From NCBI RefSeq assembly GCF_003459505.1, contig NZ_QRWD01000008.1, forward strand, positions 68,040 through 132,039: a stretch of 64,000 nt of DNA, read 5' to 3'. Position 1 is the first letter of the stretch. The number at the start of each line of letters is the position of its first letter. The notes below the pieces were generated by a model. The model was not told the DNA's origin, did not search any database, and saw only the letters and a list, made by a program, of their open reading frames with translations. The translations under genes were made by a program, and so were the position numbers. The DNA comes from Collinsella sp. AF20-14LB (GTDB taxonomy: Bacteria; Actinomycetota; Coriobacteriia; Coriobacteriales; Coriobacteriaceae). Shown one piece after another: positions 15,175 through 22,162 of this stretch.

Positions 15175-16220
15175 TACACATCCAGAACATCTACCACATG
15201 CTCGCCTATGCCTTCCAGGTGCTCAACGAGCGCGGCTACCGCGACGTGGCGACCGAGGGCTTCGACAACGCGGCGGAGCTCTGCGCCGCTATCCTCGAGC
15301 GCGGCATCGCCAGCCAGGTGAAGCGCGGCCTGGGGCGCGAGTACGTGGGGCGCACCGAAGCGCTCAGCTCGCTGCGGGGCAAGATTGAGGTCACCGAGTC
15401 GGTGAAGACCCAGGCGTTCCTGAAAAGCCAGATGGTGTGCTCCTACGACGAGTTCTCCGTGGACTCGACGATGAACCGCGTCATCAAGGCGACGGTCGAG
15501 CTGCTGCTGCGCGGCGACATCTCCAAGACGCGCAAGAAGGCCCTCAAGAAACTCATGGTCTACTTCGCCGACGTGGAGCCGATCGACCTGCACCTGGTGG
15601 ACTGGAACATGCGATACGACCGCAACAACCAGACCTACCGCATGCTCATGAGCGTGTGCTGGCTGGTAGTCAAGGGCCTGCTGCAGACGCAGGCCGACGG
15701 CAGTTCGCGCCTTATGGACTTCTTCGACGAGCAGCGCATGAGCCGCCTGTACGAGAAGTTCATCCTCGAGTACTACCGCAGGGAGCACCCCAGGCTGCGT
15801 GCCGAGGCATCCTACATCAACTGGGCGCTGGACGATGGATTCTCCAACATGCTGCCCGCCATGAAGAGCGACATCACGCTCTCGCGGGGCGGCGACGTGC
15901 TCATCATCGACGCGAAGTACTACACGCATACGTTGCAGGAGAACTGGGATACTCGCACCATCCACTCGAACAACCTGTACCAGATCTTCACCTACGTGAA
16001 GAACAAGGAGGCCGAGCTTGCGGGCGGGCCGCACGAGGTGAGCGGCATGCTGCTCTATGCCAAGACCGACGAGGACACCCAGCCCGACGGCACCTACCAG
16101 ATGAGCGGCAACCAGATCAGCGTGCGCACGCTCGACCTGAACCTGCCCTTCGAACAGATCGCGACCCAGCTCGACGCGATAGCCGAGCAGCACTTCGCCA
16201 AGAAGGTGGTTGCAGTATGA
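15171..16220 (+). CDS. mcrC: McrC-type endonuclease subunit
   Basis: This 349-residue protein begins MIHIQNIYHMLAYAFQVL, the usual McrC opening, from a TTG that overlaps the mcrB stop (TTGA). The PD-(D/E)xK nuclease core is visible as MKSDITLSRGGDVLIIDAKYY around residues 230-252, with Asp and the DAK lysine in place. A later helix carries NLYQIFTYV, also typical. McrC cuts DNA when activated by GTP hydrolysis in McrB. It is the last gene of the defence operon; a truncated HAD gene on the other strand follows within 50 bases. Confidence 0.9.
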   Translation: MIHIQNIYHMLAYAFQVLNERGYRDVATEGFDNAAELCAAILERGIASQVKRGLGREYVGRTEALSSLRGKIEVTESVKTQAFLKSQMVCSYDEFSVDSTMNRVIKATVELLLRGDISKTRKKALKKLMVYFADVEPIDLHLVDWNMRYDRNNQTYRMLMSVCWLVVKGLLQTQADGSSRLMDFFDEQRMSRLYEKFILEYYRREHPRLRAEASYINWALDDGFSNMLPAMKSDITLSRGGDVLIIDAKYYTHTLQENWDTRTIHSNNLYQIFTYVKNKEAELAGGPHEVSGMLLYAKTDEDTQPDGTYQMSGNQISVRTLDLNLPFEQIATQLDAIAEQHFAKKVVAV

Positions 16221-16229
16221 AAAGCCGCG

Positions 16230-16277
16230 AGGACCGTCCCCAACTGCCGGCCCAAAAGAAACGCCCCCCGATTGCCG
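16230..16277 (+). repeat. Dispersed intergenic repeat, TGCCGGCA/GGAACGTCCC type, copy 2 (diverged)
   Basis: ACCGTCCCCAACTGCCGGC then AAAAGAAACGCCCCC resemble the blocks at 4801-4844 and 18502-18545, with more mismatches. It lies exactly at the right edge of the accessory island, between mcrC and the HAD remnant. Confidence 0.4.
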
Positions 16278-16322
16278 GTCAAGCAGCGTGCCATCCACAT
16301 CCGATGCAATCAGCTTAAACAT
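16266..16322 (-). pseudogene. First codons of a deleted second HAD phosphatase
   Basis: From an ATG at 16320-16322 the minus strand reads MFKLIASDVDGTLLD and is then lost. This matches the N-terminus of the intact HAD phosphatase (4935-5729) at almost every residue, with similar DNA (GTCAAGCAGCGTGCCATCC against GTCGAGCAGCGTACCGTCC). AAAGGGGGC stands before it as Shine-Dalgarno. The body of the gene is absent and the defence island begins immediately beyond, so the insertion or a linked deletion removed it. Confidence 0.8.
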
Positions 16323-16512
16323 AGAAAAGCCCCCTTTGAGCTTGATGGGATCGGATGTCTATCCGAAACCACCGCACCCAAAGGGAGCTCAAATAAGGCC
16401 CCGCAGGCATAAACGTTACAAGGACTTGGCAGACGTCCCACATGCACCAGACGGCTTGTGCCGGCAAGCCAAAGAGTGCCCCCAACGACTAGTCGTTTAA
16501 GAACGTCCCCAA
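16323..16512 (-). promoter_or_regulatory. Orphan copy of the HAD leader
   Basis: This stretch aligns along its length with 5730-5946 and keeps the masking stem: GCTCCCTTTGGG near 16379-16390 pairs with GCTCAAAGGGGGC near 16329-16341, and the inner stem CGGAT/ATCCG is better than in the other copy. It still precedes the truncated HAD start codon. It fills the whole gap to the adenine deaminase stop. Confidence 0.55.
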
Positions 16513-16513
16513 T
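16488..16513 (+). repeat. 26-bp ACTAGT repeat, copy 3
   Basis: It begins ACTAGTCGTTTAAGAACG, differs from copy 2 at one base and is again followed by GACTAGTC. It lies at the 5' end of the orphan HAD leader, the same place as copy 2. A loose variant flanked by ACTCAT/ATGAGT is at 18631-18657. Confidence 0.75.
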
Positions 16514-16515
16514 GA

Positions 16516-18336
16516 CTAGTCGGCGTAGGTGAAGGTTGTGACGTCGAACATGCCCTCGGGGCGGATGCGCAGCGTCGGGATGACCGGCAGCGGCAGGAAG
16601 ATGATGCCCATGATGGGGTCGAGCGGCGGCTCAATACCCATGGCGCGGGCCTTGACCATAAAGTCGTCATGCTGCGCTGCCACGTCCTCGGCCGTACCTT
16701 CGCTCATCAGGCCACCAAGCGCCAGTGGAATGCGCGCCACGACCTCGCCGTTGCGCACCAGCACGTGACCGCCCTGGCCCACAGCCTCGACGGCAGCCAT
16801 CATATCGGCGGCGTTGTCGCCCACCACGCACACGTTGTGCGAGTCGTGGCCGATCGTGGAAGCGATGGCACCACCGGTGATGGTGAAACCGCGCACCCAG
16901 CCGCGACCGATATGCTTGCCGACCAAGCCCAGACCAGCGGGACCGTCGCCGTCGACGCCCTCGGCCTGCAGCGACACGCCACGGCCGTGGCGCTCAACCA
17001 GCATAATGCGGCGCAAGTCCTCGTCAGTCTCGGGACGAATCATGCCCGTGATAGCCATGCCCGGGATTACATCGATAACGGCCTCGCCCGCCTTAAAGGC
17101 ATAGTCGAACACGTCGAGCGAAAGCTTCGGCAGCTTAACGGAAGCGCGCAGCTCGTCGGCAAGGGCTGCAACCTCGGCCATCTCGGGTGCGACCTCGCCC
17201 ACAAAGGAGCCATCCTGCGCCACCAGGGCACCGGCGGCATACACGCGATGCGGAGCCTTGGCAAACGTCAGGTCATCGAGCAACAGTAGGTCGGCGCGCT
17301 TGCCCGGGGCGATCGCGCCGCGAAGCTCGTGCGGGTCGCGACAACCGTGGTCCAGGCCAAATGCCTCAGCCGTAGACAGCGACGCCATAGAGATGGCGAC
17401 CACCGGGTCGATGCCGGCCTCGATAGCCACACGGCAGGCGTTGTCGATCATGCCGGTCGAAAGCGCATCGGAGGGAGCGCGGTCGTCTGTCGCAAAGCAG
17501 CAGCGGCGGGCACGGGCGGAGTTTTCCAGCAGCATCGGAGACAGGTTAGCCAGGTCATGGCTGCACGTACCCTCGCGCAGCATGACATACATGCCGCGGG
17601 ACAGCTTGTCGAGCGCCTCCTCGGGAATCGTCGACTCGTGATCGGCAATAATGCCCGCTGCGGCATAGGCGTTCAGGTCCTTGCCGGCAACGAGCGGAGC
17701 ATGACCGTCGACCTGCTTGGACGATGTCTGGTTGGCAGCGTCAATGCGAGCACACGTCTCGGGATCGGCCATAAAGACGCCCGGCAGGTTCATCATCTCG
17801 CCCAGACCAAAGACATCACCCGGATGCTCGGCAAAAAATGCCTGCATATCGGCAGCAGTGATGACGGCACCGGCCTGCTCATCGGGCAGGGCCGGCACGC
17901 ACGAGGGCATCATGTACTTGATGGAAATAGGCGCGCGACGACCGTCCTCGATCATAAAGCGCAGACCGTCCAAACCGGAAACATTTGCGATCTCGTGGCT
18001 GTCGGCAATTGCGGTGGTGGTACCGCGCGTCGCCGCCATGCGCGCATACTCGGCAGGGCGGATGTTCGAAGACTCGATATGCAAGTGTCCGTCGATAAAA
18101 CCGGGGGCAAGATAGCGACCCTGGCAGTCGATGACTTCAGCCGCCTCGTAGGTGCCGGCGGCGTCATCGCGGCCGTCGTACAGCACGCCGACAATCACGC
18201 CATCCTTGACGGCAACGCTACCGGGCGCCACACGCTGGCCGTACACATCGACAATCTGCGCATTGGCAAACAGCGTGTCGACGGGCACGCGGCCCTCGGC
18301 GGCCTCGATCACAGACCTCATGACCTCAACGGACAT
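16516..18336 (-). CDS. ade: Adenine deaminase
   Basis: It converts adenine to hypoxanthine plus ammonia, feeding purine salvage or breakdown. The 606-residue protein has the amidohydrolase metal site PGFIDGHLHIESSNI (about residue 75), the GTTTAIADSHEIANV segment (about 108) and the C-terminal SHDSHN-type region IGHDSHNVCVVGDN (about 505) typical of bacterial Ade. The ATG at 18334-18336 is chosen because GAAGGAG stands 6 bases upstream and the family N-terminus begins there; the open frame upstream is not protein-like. A hairpin with six Ts lies 21 bases before the start codon, suggesting attenuation. Confidence 0.93.
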   Translation of the reverse strand: MSVEVMRSVIEAAEGRVPVDTLFANAQIVDVYGQRVAPGSVAVKDGVIVGVLYDGRDDAAGTYEAAEVIDCQGRYLAPGFIDGHLHIESSNIRPAEYARMAATRGTTTAIADSHEIANVSGLDGLRFMIEDGRRAPISIKYMMPSCVPALPDEQAGAVITAADMQAFFAEHPGDVFGLGEMMNLPGVFMADPETCARIDAANQTSSKQVDGHAPLVAGKDLNAYAAAGIIADHESTIPEEALDKLSRGMYVMLREGTCSHDLANLSPMLLENSARARRCCFATDDRAPSDALSTGMIDNACRVAIEAGIDPVVAISMASLSTAEAFGLDHGCRDPHELRGAIAPGKRADLLLLDDLTFAKAPHRVYAAGALVAQDGSFVGEVAPEMAEVAALADELRASVKLPKLSLDVFDYAFKAGEAVIDVIPGMAITGMIRPETDEDLRRIMLVERHGRGVSLQAEGVDGDGPAGLGLVGKHIGRGWVRGFTITGGAIASTIGHDSHNVCVVGDNAADMMAAVEAVGQGGHVLVRNGEVVARIPLALGGLMSEGTAEDVAAQHDDFMVKARAMGIEPPLDPIMGIIFLPLPVIPTLRIRPEGMFDVTTFTYAD

Positions 18337-18356
18337 ACATACTCCTTCTACCGTAG

Positions 18357-18392
18357 AAAAAAGCTGCGGGGCGGACAGACCTTCACCGCAGC
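18357..18392 (-). terminator. Terminator-like hairpin in the adenine deaminase leader
   Basis: On the minus strand GCTGCGG and CCGCAGC form a perfect 7-bp stem followed by TTTTTT, ending about 20 bases before the ade start codon and just ahead of its ribosome binding site. A possible -10 box TACAAT is at 18405-18410. A terminator in this place usually means controlled read-through, but no anti-terminator or aptamer could be identified. Confidence 0.55.
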
Positions 18393-18501
18393 AAGCCAAT
18401 AGCCATTGTATGCCCAAAAGGAGGGTCAACAATACTCCCCTCCGCCTAACGGTACACGCCACTTGGTGCAAAATAACCTGACCCCACTGCGCCAACGGCG
18501 G

Positions 18502-18545
18502 GGAGTGTCCCAAAATGCCGGCACAAAAGGAACGTCCCCAAGCGC
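18502..18545 (+). repeat. Dispersed intergenic repeat, TGCCGGCA/GGAACGTCCC type, copy 3
   Basis: GGAGTGTCCCA, TGCCGGCA and AGGAACGTCCCC follow one another exactly as in the minus-strand copy at 4801-4844. It lies between tyrS and ade together with two other structured elements. Confidence 0.6.
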
Positions 18546-18555
18546 CGCAAATGCC

Positions 18556-18619
18556 GAGAGTGGATAATCTCCCACTTTGAGCCCGCACACAGGCCAAAAA
18601 CGGGAGATTATCCACTCTC
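18556..18619. repeat. Perfect 18-bp inverted repeat
   Basis: GAGAGTGGATAATCTCCC (18556-18573) and its exact complement (18602-18619) enclose 28 bases in which TTTGAGCC and GGCCAAAA can form a weaker inner stem. It lies downstream of tyrS, outside that gene's own terminator. It is one of three nested palindromes of similar plan in the window. Confidence 0.85.
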
Positions 18620-18663
18620 ATTCTGCGGGCACTCATTTAAGTACGTCCCCAATGAGTACTCTC

Positions 18664-18705
18664 ATTAAACAAGGCCGCAGTCGGGAATCCCGGCTGCGGC
18701 CTTGT
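18664..18705 (-). terminator. Intrinsic terminator of tyrS
   Basis: The arms CAAGGCCGCAG and CTGCGGCCTTG are perfectly complementary (11 bp), with TTTAAT following on the minus strand. It begins about 25 bases after the tyrS stop. Confidence 0.8.
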
Positions 18706-18730
18706 TGCACTTGCGAGGTTAACCCGCTCG

Positions 18731-19942
18731 TTAGATCAGCTTGAAGCCCTTGCGCTTGCCTACGGAGAGGGTGTCGCCCAGCTTGAGGGCGCTGGGGTCG
18801 ATGTTGTAGCTCTTGGGAGCCACTGCCTCGCCGTTGATCTTCACACCGCCGCCGTCGATGTCGCGACGGGCCTGACCGGCGCTGGCCGAAAGGCCCAGAT
18901 CCTTGAGCAGGCCGGCGAGGTAGATCTGGCCCTCGTCGTTGACGGTCAGCTCAACATGCTTCTCGGGGAAGTCGGCGAGCTGACCCTCCTTGAACACGCG
19001 ATCGAACTCGGCCTGAGCCTCGTCACCGGCACCGGCGCCGTGGTAGGTGTCGCACAGGTCACGGCCCAGGGCACGCTTGAGCTCATAGGGGTCGGCAGAG
19101 CCATCGGCCAGGGCGGCGTCGATCTTGTCGACCTCTGCCGGGGTGAGCGAGCTTGCCAGACGGTAATACTTGCCGATCATCTCGTCGGGGATAGACATGG
19201 TCTTACCGAACATATCCTTGGGCGCGTCGGTCAGGCCAATGTAGTTGCCGTAGGACTTGGACATCTTACGCACGCCATCGGTGCCCTCGAGCAGCGGCAT
19301 GGTGAGCGCGATCTGGGGCTCCATGCCCATCTTCTCCATGAGCTCACGTCCGGCAAGCAGGTTGAAGAGCTGGTCGGTGCCGCCCATCTCCACGTCGGCC
19401 TTGATCATGACCGAGTCGTACGCCTGCATCACGGGATAGAGGAACTCGTGCAGCGCGATGGGCGTCTGGGACTGGTAGCGCTTGGTAAAGTCATCGCGCT
19501 CGAGGATGCGGGCGACGGTGAACTTGGAGCACACCTGCAGCAGACCGGCCAGATCCATCGACAAGATCCAGTCACCGTTGTGCACGATGGTGGTCTTCTC
19601 GGGATCCAGGATCTTCATGGCCTGGCTCACGTAGGTCTCGGCGTTGGCCTCGATCTGCTCCTGCGAAAGCTGCGGGCGGGTGGAGTTCTTGCCCGAGGGG
19701 TCGCCGATCAGCGCGGTGCCGTTGCCGATAATGAGGGTGACGTTGTGGCCCAGGTCCTGGAACTGGCGCATCTTGCGCAGGGGCACGGCATGGCCCAGGT
19801 GCAGGTCGGGGCTGGTGGGGTCGACGCCGAGCTTGATGTTAAGGGGCTCGCCCTTCTCAAGCTTCTTACGAAGGTCGGCCTCGGGGACGATCTTCGCAGC
19901 GCCCGAGGTGATGATACGCATTTGCTCGTCAACGGACAGCAT
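18731..19942 (-). CDS. tyrS: Tyrosyl-tRNA synthetase
   Basis: It charges tRNA-Tyr. This 403-residue class I synthetase has the HIGH-type motif DLHLGH (about residue 46), the tyrosine-binding region with GGTDQLFN (about 187), the KMSKS motif (about 228) and a C-terminal S4 RNA-binding domain (about 338-400). The length and the HLGH form place it in the TyrZ-like bacterial subgroup. GGAGG is present upstream of the ATG. It is transcribed alone; a terminator follows, and the U32 peptidase gene lies about 100 bases upstream on the same strand. Confidence 0.95.
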   Translation of the reverse strand: MLSVDEQMRIITSGAAKIVPEADLRKKLEKGEPLNIKLGVDPTSPDLHLGHAVPLRKMRQFQDLGHNVTLIIGNGTALIGDPSGKNSTRPQLSQEQIEANAETYVSQAMKILDPEKTTIVHNGDWILSMDLAGLLQVCSKFTVARILERDDFTKRYQSQTPIALHEFLYPVMQAYDSVMIKADVEMGGTDQLFNLLAGRELMEKMGMEPQIALTMPLLEGTDGVRKMSKSYGNYIGLTDAPKDMFGKTMSIPDEMIGKYYRLASSLTPAEVDKIDAALADGSADPYELKRALGRDLCDTYHGAGAGDEAQAEFDRVFKEGQLADFPEKHVELTVNDEGQIYLAGLLKDLGLSASAGQARRDIDGGGVKINGEAVAPKSYNIDPSALKLGDTLSVGKRKGFKLI

Positions 19943-20039
19943 TGGGTATCCTCCTTTTGCTATAGCACCCTCACCGGATATGGCGGTGCTGGAAGTTCAT
20001 AAACTCACTTATGATAACCAAATCGGCGCGATGCAGCAC

Positions 20040-22001
20040 CTACGACAGGAAAATCCTCGTCCTACCGCACGCATCGACGGCAATGGGCAAGCGTGTGCCG
20101 TCGCGCTCGACCAAATAGCGCGCTTGCTGACGGCATGAGCAGTCACGACAATGGCTCTGCCCCTCTGCCGCATCGGTGGCGCAAGTCCCCTCGGCGGTCA
20201 GGAGGCAGTGCTCGCACACCATAAGCTCGGGACTGTCGGCATCGACGGGCCCCAAAACTCCGGGGCAAGCAGCAAGCTCGGCAATGCGCTGCGCGTTGTT
20301 GGCGACAAGCTCGGCAGGCAAAAACACGCGCCGCGCCCCAAGGCCCCGCAGCCAAGCAAGCGTGGCCCGATTCGCGCAGAACACCGGCGCCGCCACGTCA
20401 AAGCACACGCCCAGCTCCCGGGCAATCGCCACCTGCCCCAGATTGCGGCAGACGACACGCCCCGCACGGCGCATGAGCGATCGGGTCCGCACGGCATCGC
20501 CTGCGCGGCAGACCTCGTCGAGCACCACCGTCGCATCGGACAGGTCGCGCTCACCGCGCGGGTCCGCATCCATCAGCTCCCAAGCAAAGACCAAGCGGGC
20601 AGGAGCCGGCTTCGCCAGCCCCTGTGCCGGCGTGCCGCCCACCGCAGCGATGTCCCCGAGCGGCAACACCTTGACGGCGCGCTCGGCCGGTGTAGCCGCG
20701 TCCGCCTCGGCACGCATACGCTCCAGCACCGTCGCCGTCTGCTCCAGCACACCGGCACTGCGAATCAGATAGACCTCGCAGCCCACATCCACCTTGCGCT
20801 TGCAATGGACAACGATGCGCTCCCCCGCCGCGGCACCCACGGGGCAGGGCACCTGCGGCCAGCGCTTGGGCACGTCGGGACGCGCGTCGGCACCCGGGTA
20901 AAACCGGATCTCGAGCGTATCGCCCGCCGCCACGGCGGCATCAAGCTCAACCGTCACCTCTTCGTGGCCCACAGCCACCAAGTGGCCCACGCGCACGCCC
21001 TGGTTGATCGCGCGCTCAAAGCTCATGAGCTCGGCGCCCGAGCGACCCCGCAGATACGCATCGGTAAAGCCGCGGTTGAACGATCTTCCCAGCTCGCGCT
21101 CAAGCGCCGACACCGCATCGGCGTCCCACGTGCCGTCGCACAGCATATCGAGCGCCCGACGCCATACCCTCACCACGTTAAAGACGTAGTCGGGATTCTT
21201 CATGCGGCCCTCGATCTTGAGCGAAGCCACGCCAGCGACAACAAGCTCGGGCAGATGCGCAATGCCCAGATAGTCACGCGGACAAAGCAGGCGGTCGCCT
21301 TCGACGGCAACGACGCTCTTTCCCGCTTCATCCACCAAGTCATAGGACAGGCGGCACGGCTGCGTACAATCACCGCGCATCGCAGAGCGCTCGCGTCGCA
21401 GGGCAGAGAACCCGCACGCGCCCGAGTATCCAATGCAAATAGCGCCGTGGCAGAACACCTCGATGGGCACGCCAGTGGCGCAAAGTGCCTCAATCTCCGC
21501 CACGCTCAGCTCGCGCGCCGTCGTCACGCGCTCAACTCCCAGCTCTTTGGCAGCCATCCGCACGGCACCCTCACTATGAACGCCCGCTTGGGTGGACAGG
21601 TGAATCTCGACTCCCGGAATCGCCGCACGCAGCGCGCAAGCCAGCCCGGCATCGGCCACAATCAGCGCGTCGGCACCCAACGCATGCGCATGCGCCCCCA
21701 GCGCCACGGCGTCGGCAAGCTCATCATCGAACACAAACACGTTGAGCGTCACGTAGACACGCACGCCATGGGCGTGCGCCACAGCACACCCGCGCGCGAA
21801 CTCTTCATCGCTAAAGCCATGCGCACTCACCCGAGCGTTAAATCCGTCCAGCCCCGCATAGACGGCATCGGCACCCGCCGCAATCGCCGCGAGCATCTGG
21901 TCGAGCCCGCCGGCAGGCGCCAGCAACTCGGGTAGCGCTATTCCCTTCGCCGCCAGCCCGCTTGAGCATTGTCCACTCGCCTCCATCGGCCGAATCGCCA
22001 T
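20040..22001 (-). CDS. Peptidase U32 family protein (RNA hydroxylation type)
   Basis: This 653-residue protein begins with the U32 domain (LPELLAPAGGLDQMLAAIAAGADA, near residue 24). It carries the family cysteines and the block EVFCHGAICIGYSGAC (about 182-197), MRGDCTQPCRLSYDL (about 207-221) and SLKIEGRMKNPDY (about 265). A second, shorter domain and a Cys-rich end (CEHCLLTAEGTC, CRDCSCRQQARY) follow. U32 proteins of this form include RlhA and TrhP, which hydroxylate 23S rRNA or tRNA using prephenate and an iron-sulfur cluster; older names call them collagenase-like proteases. The ATG at 21999-22001 has AAGGAG 8 bases upstream. The RNA target is unknown. Confidence 0.82.
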   Translation of the reverse strand: MAIRPMEASGQCSSGLAAKGIALPELLAPAGGLDQMLAAIAAGADAVYAGLDGFNARVSAHGFSDEEFARGCAVAHAHGVRVYVTLNVFVFDDELADAVALGAHAHALGADALIVADAGLACALRAAIPGVEIHLSTQAGVHSEGAVRMAAKELGVERVTTARELSVAEIEALCATGVPIEVFCHGAICIGYSGACGFSALRRERSAMRGDCTQPCRLSYDLVDEAGKSVVAVEGDRLLCPRDYLGIAHLPELVVAGVASLKIEGRMKNPDYVFNVVRVWRRALDMLCDGTWDADAVSALERELGRSFNRGFTDAYLRGRSGAELMSFERAINQGVRVGHLVAVGHEEVTVELDAAVAAGDTLEIRFYPGADARPDVPKRWPQVPCPVGAAAGERIVVHCKRKVDVGCEVYLIRSAGVLEQTATVLERMRAEADAATPAERAVKVLPLGDIAAVGGTPAQGLAKPAPARLVFAWELMDADPRGERDLSDATVVLDEVCRAGDAVRTRSLMRRAGRVVCRNLGQVAIARELGVCFDVAAPVFCANRATLAWLRGLGARRVFLPAELVANNAQRIAELAACPGVLGPVDADSPELMVCEHCLLTAEGTCATDAAEGQSHCRDCSCRQQARYLVERDGTRLPIAVDACGRTRIFLS

Positions 22002-22162
22002 CGGCAAACTCCTTACCAAGGTGTGCTTTCACTCTGAAAATTGCTGCCAACCAGCATACACGAGACCTCGCGCGCTCCGATTGGTTTATCGTGTAATAAC
22101 TTATGTCCAACCTGCCCGGCAGCACACCTGACGCCCGGCACGACATACCTGGAGGTCAATAT

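Noticed and set aside
18337..18500. Purine riboswitch upstream of adenine deaminase
   Set aside because: The conserved three-way-junction core and loop-loop motifs could not be found, and the likely leader is too short. Only the terminator-like hairpin is supported.
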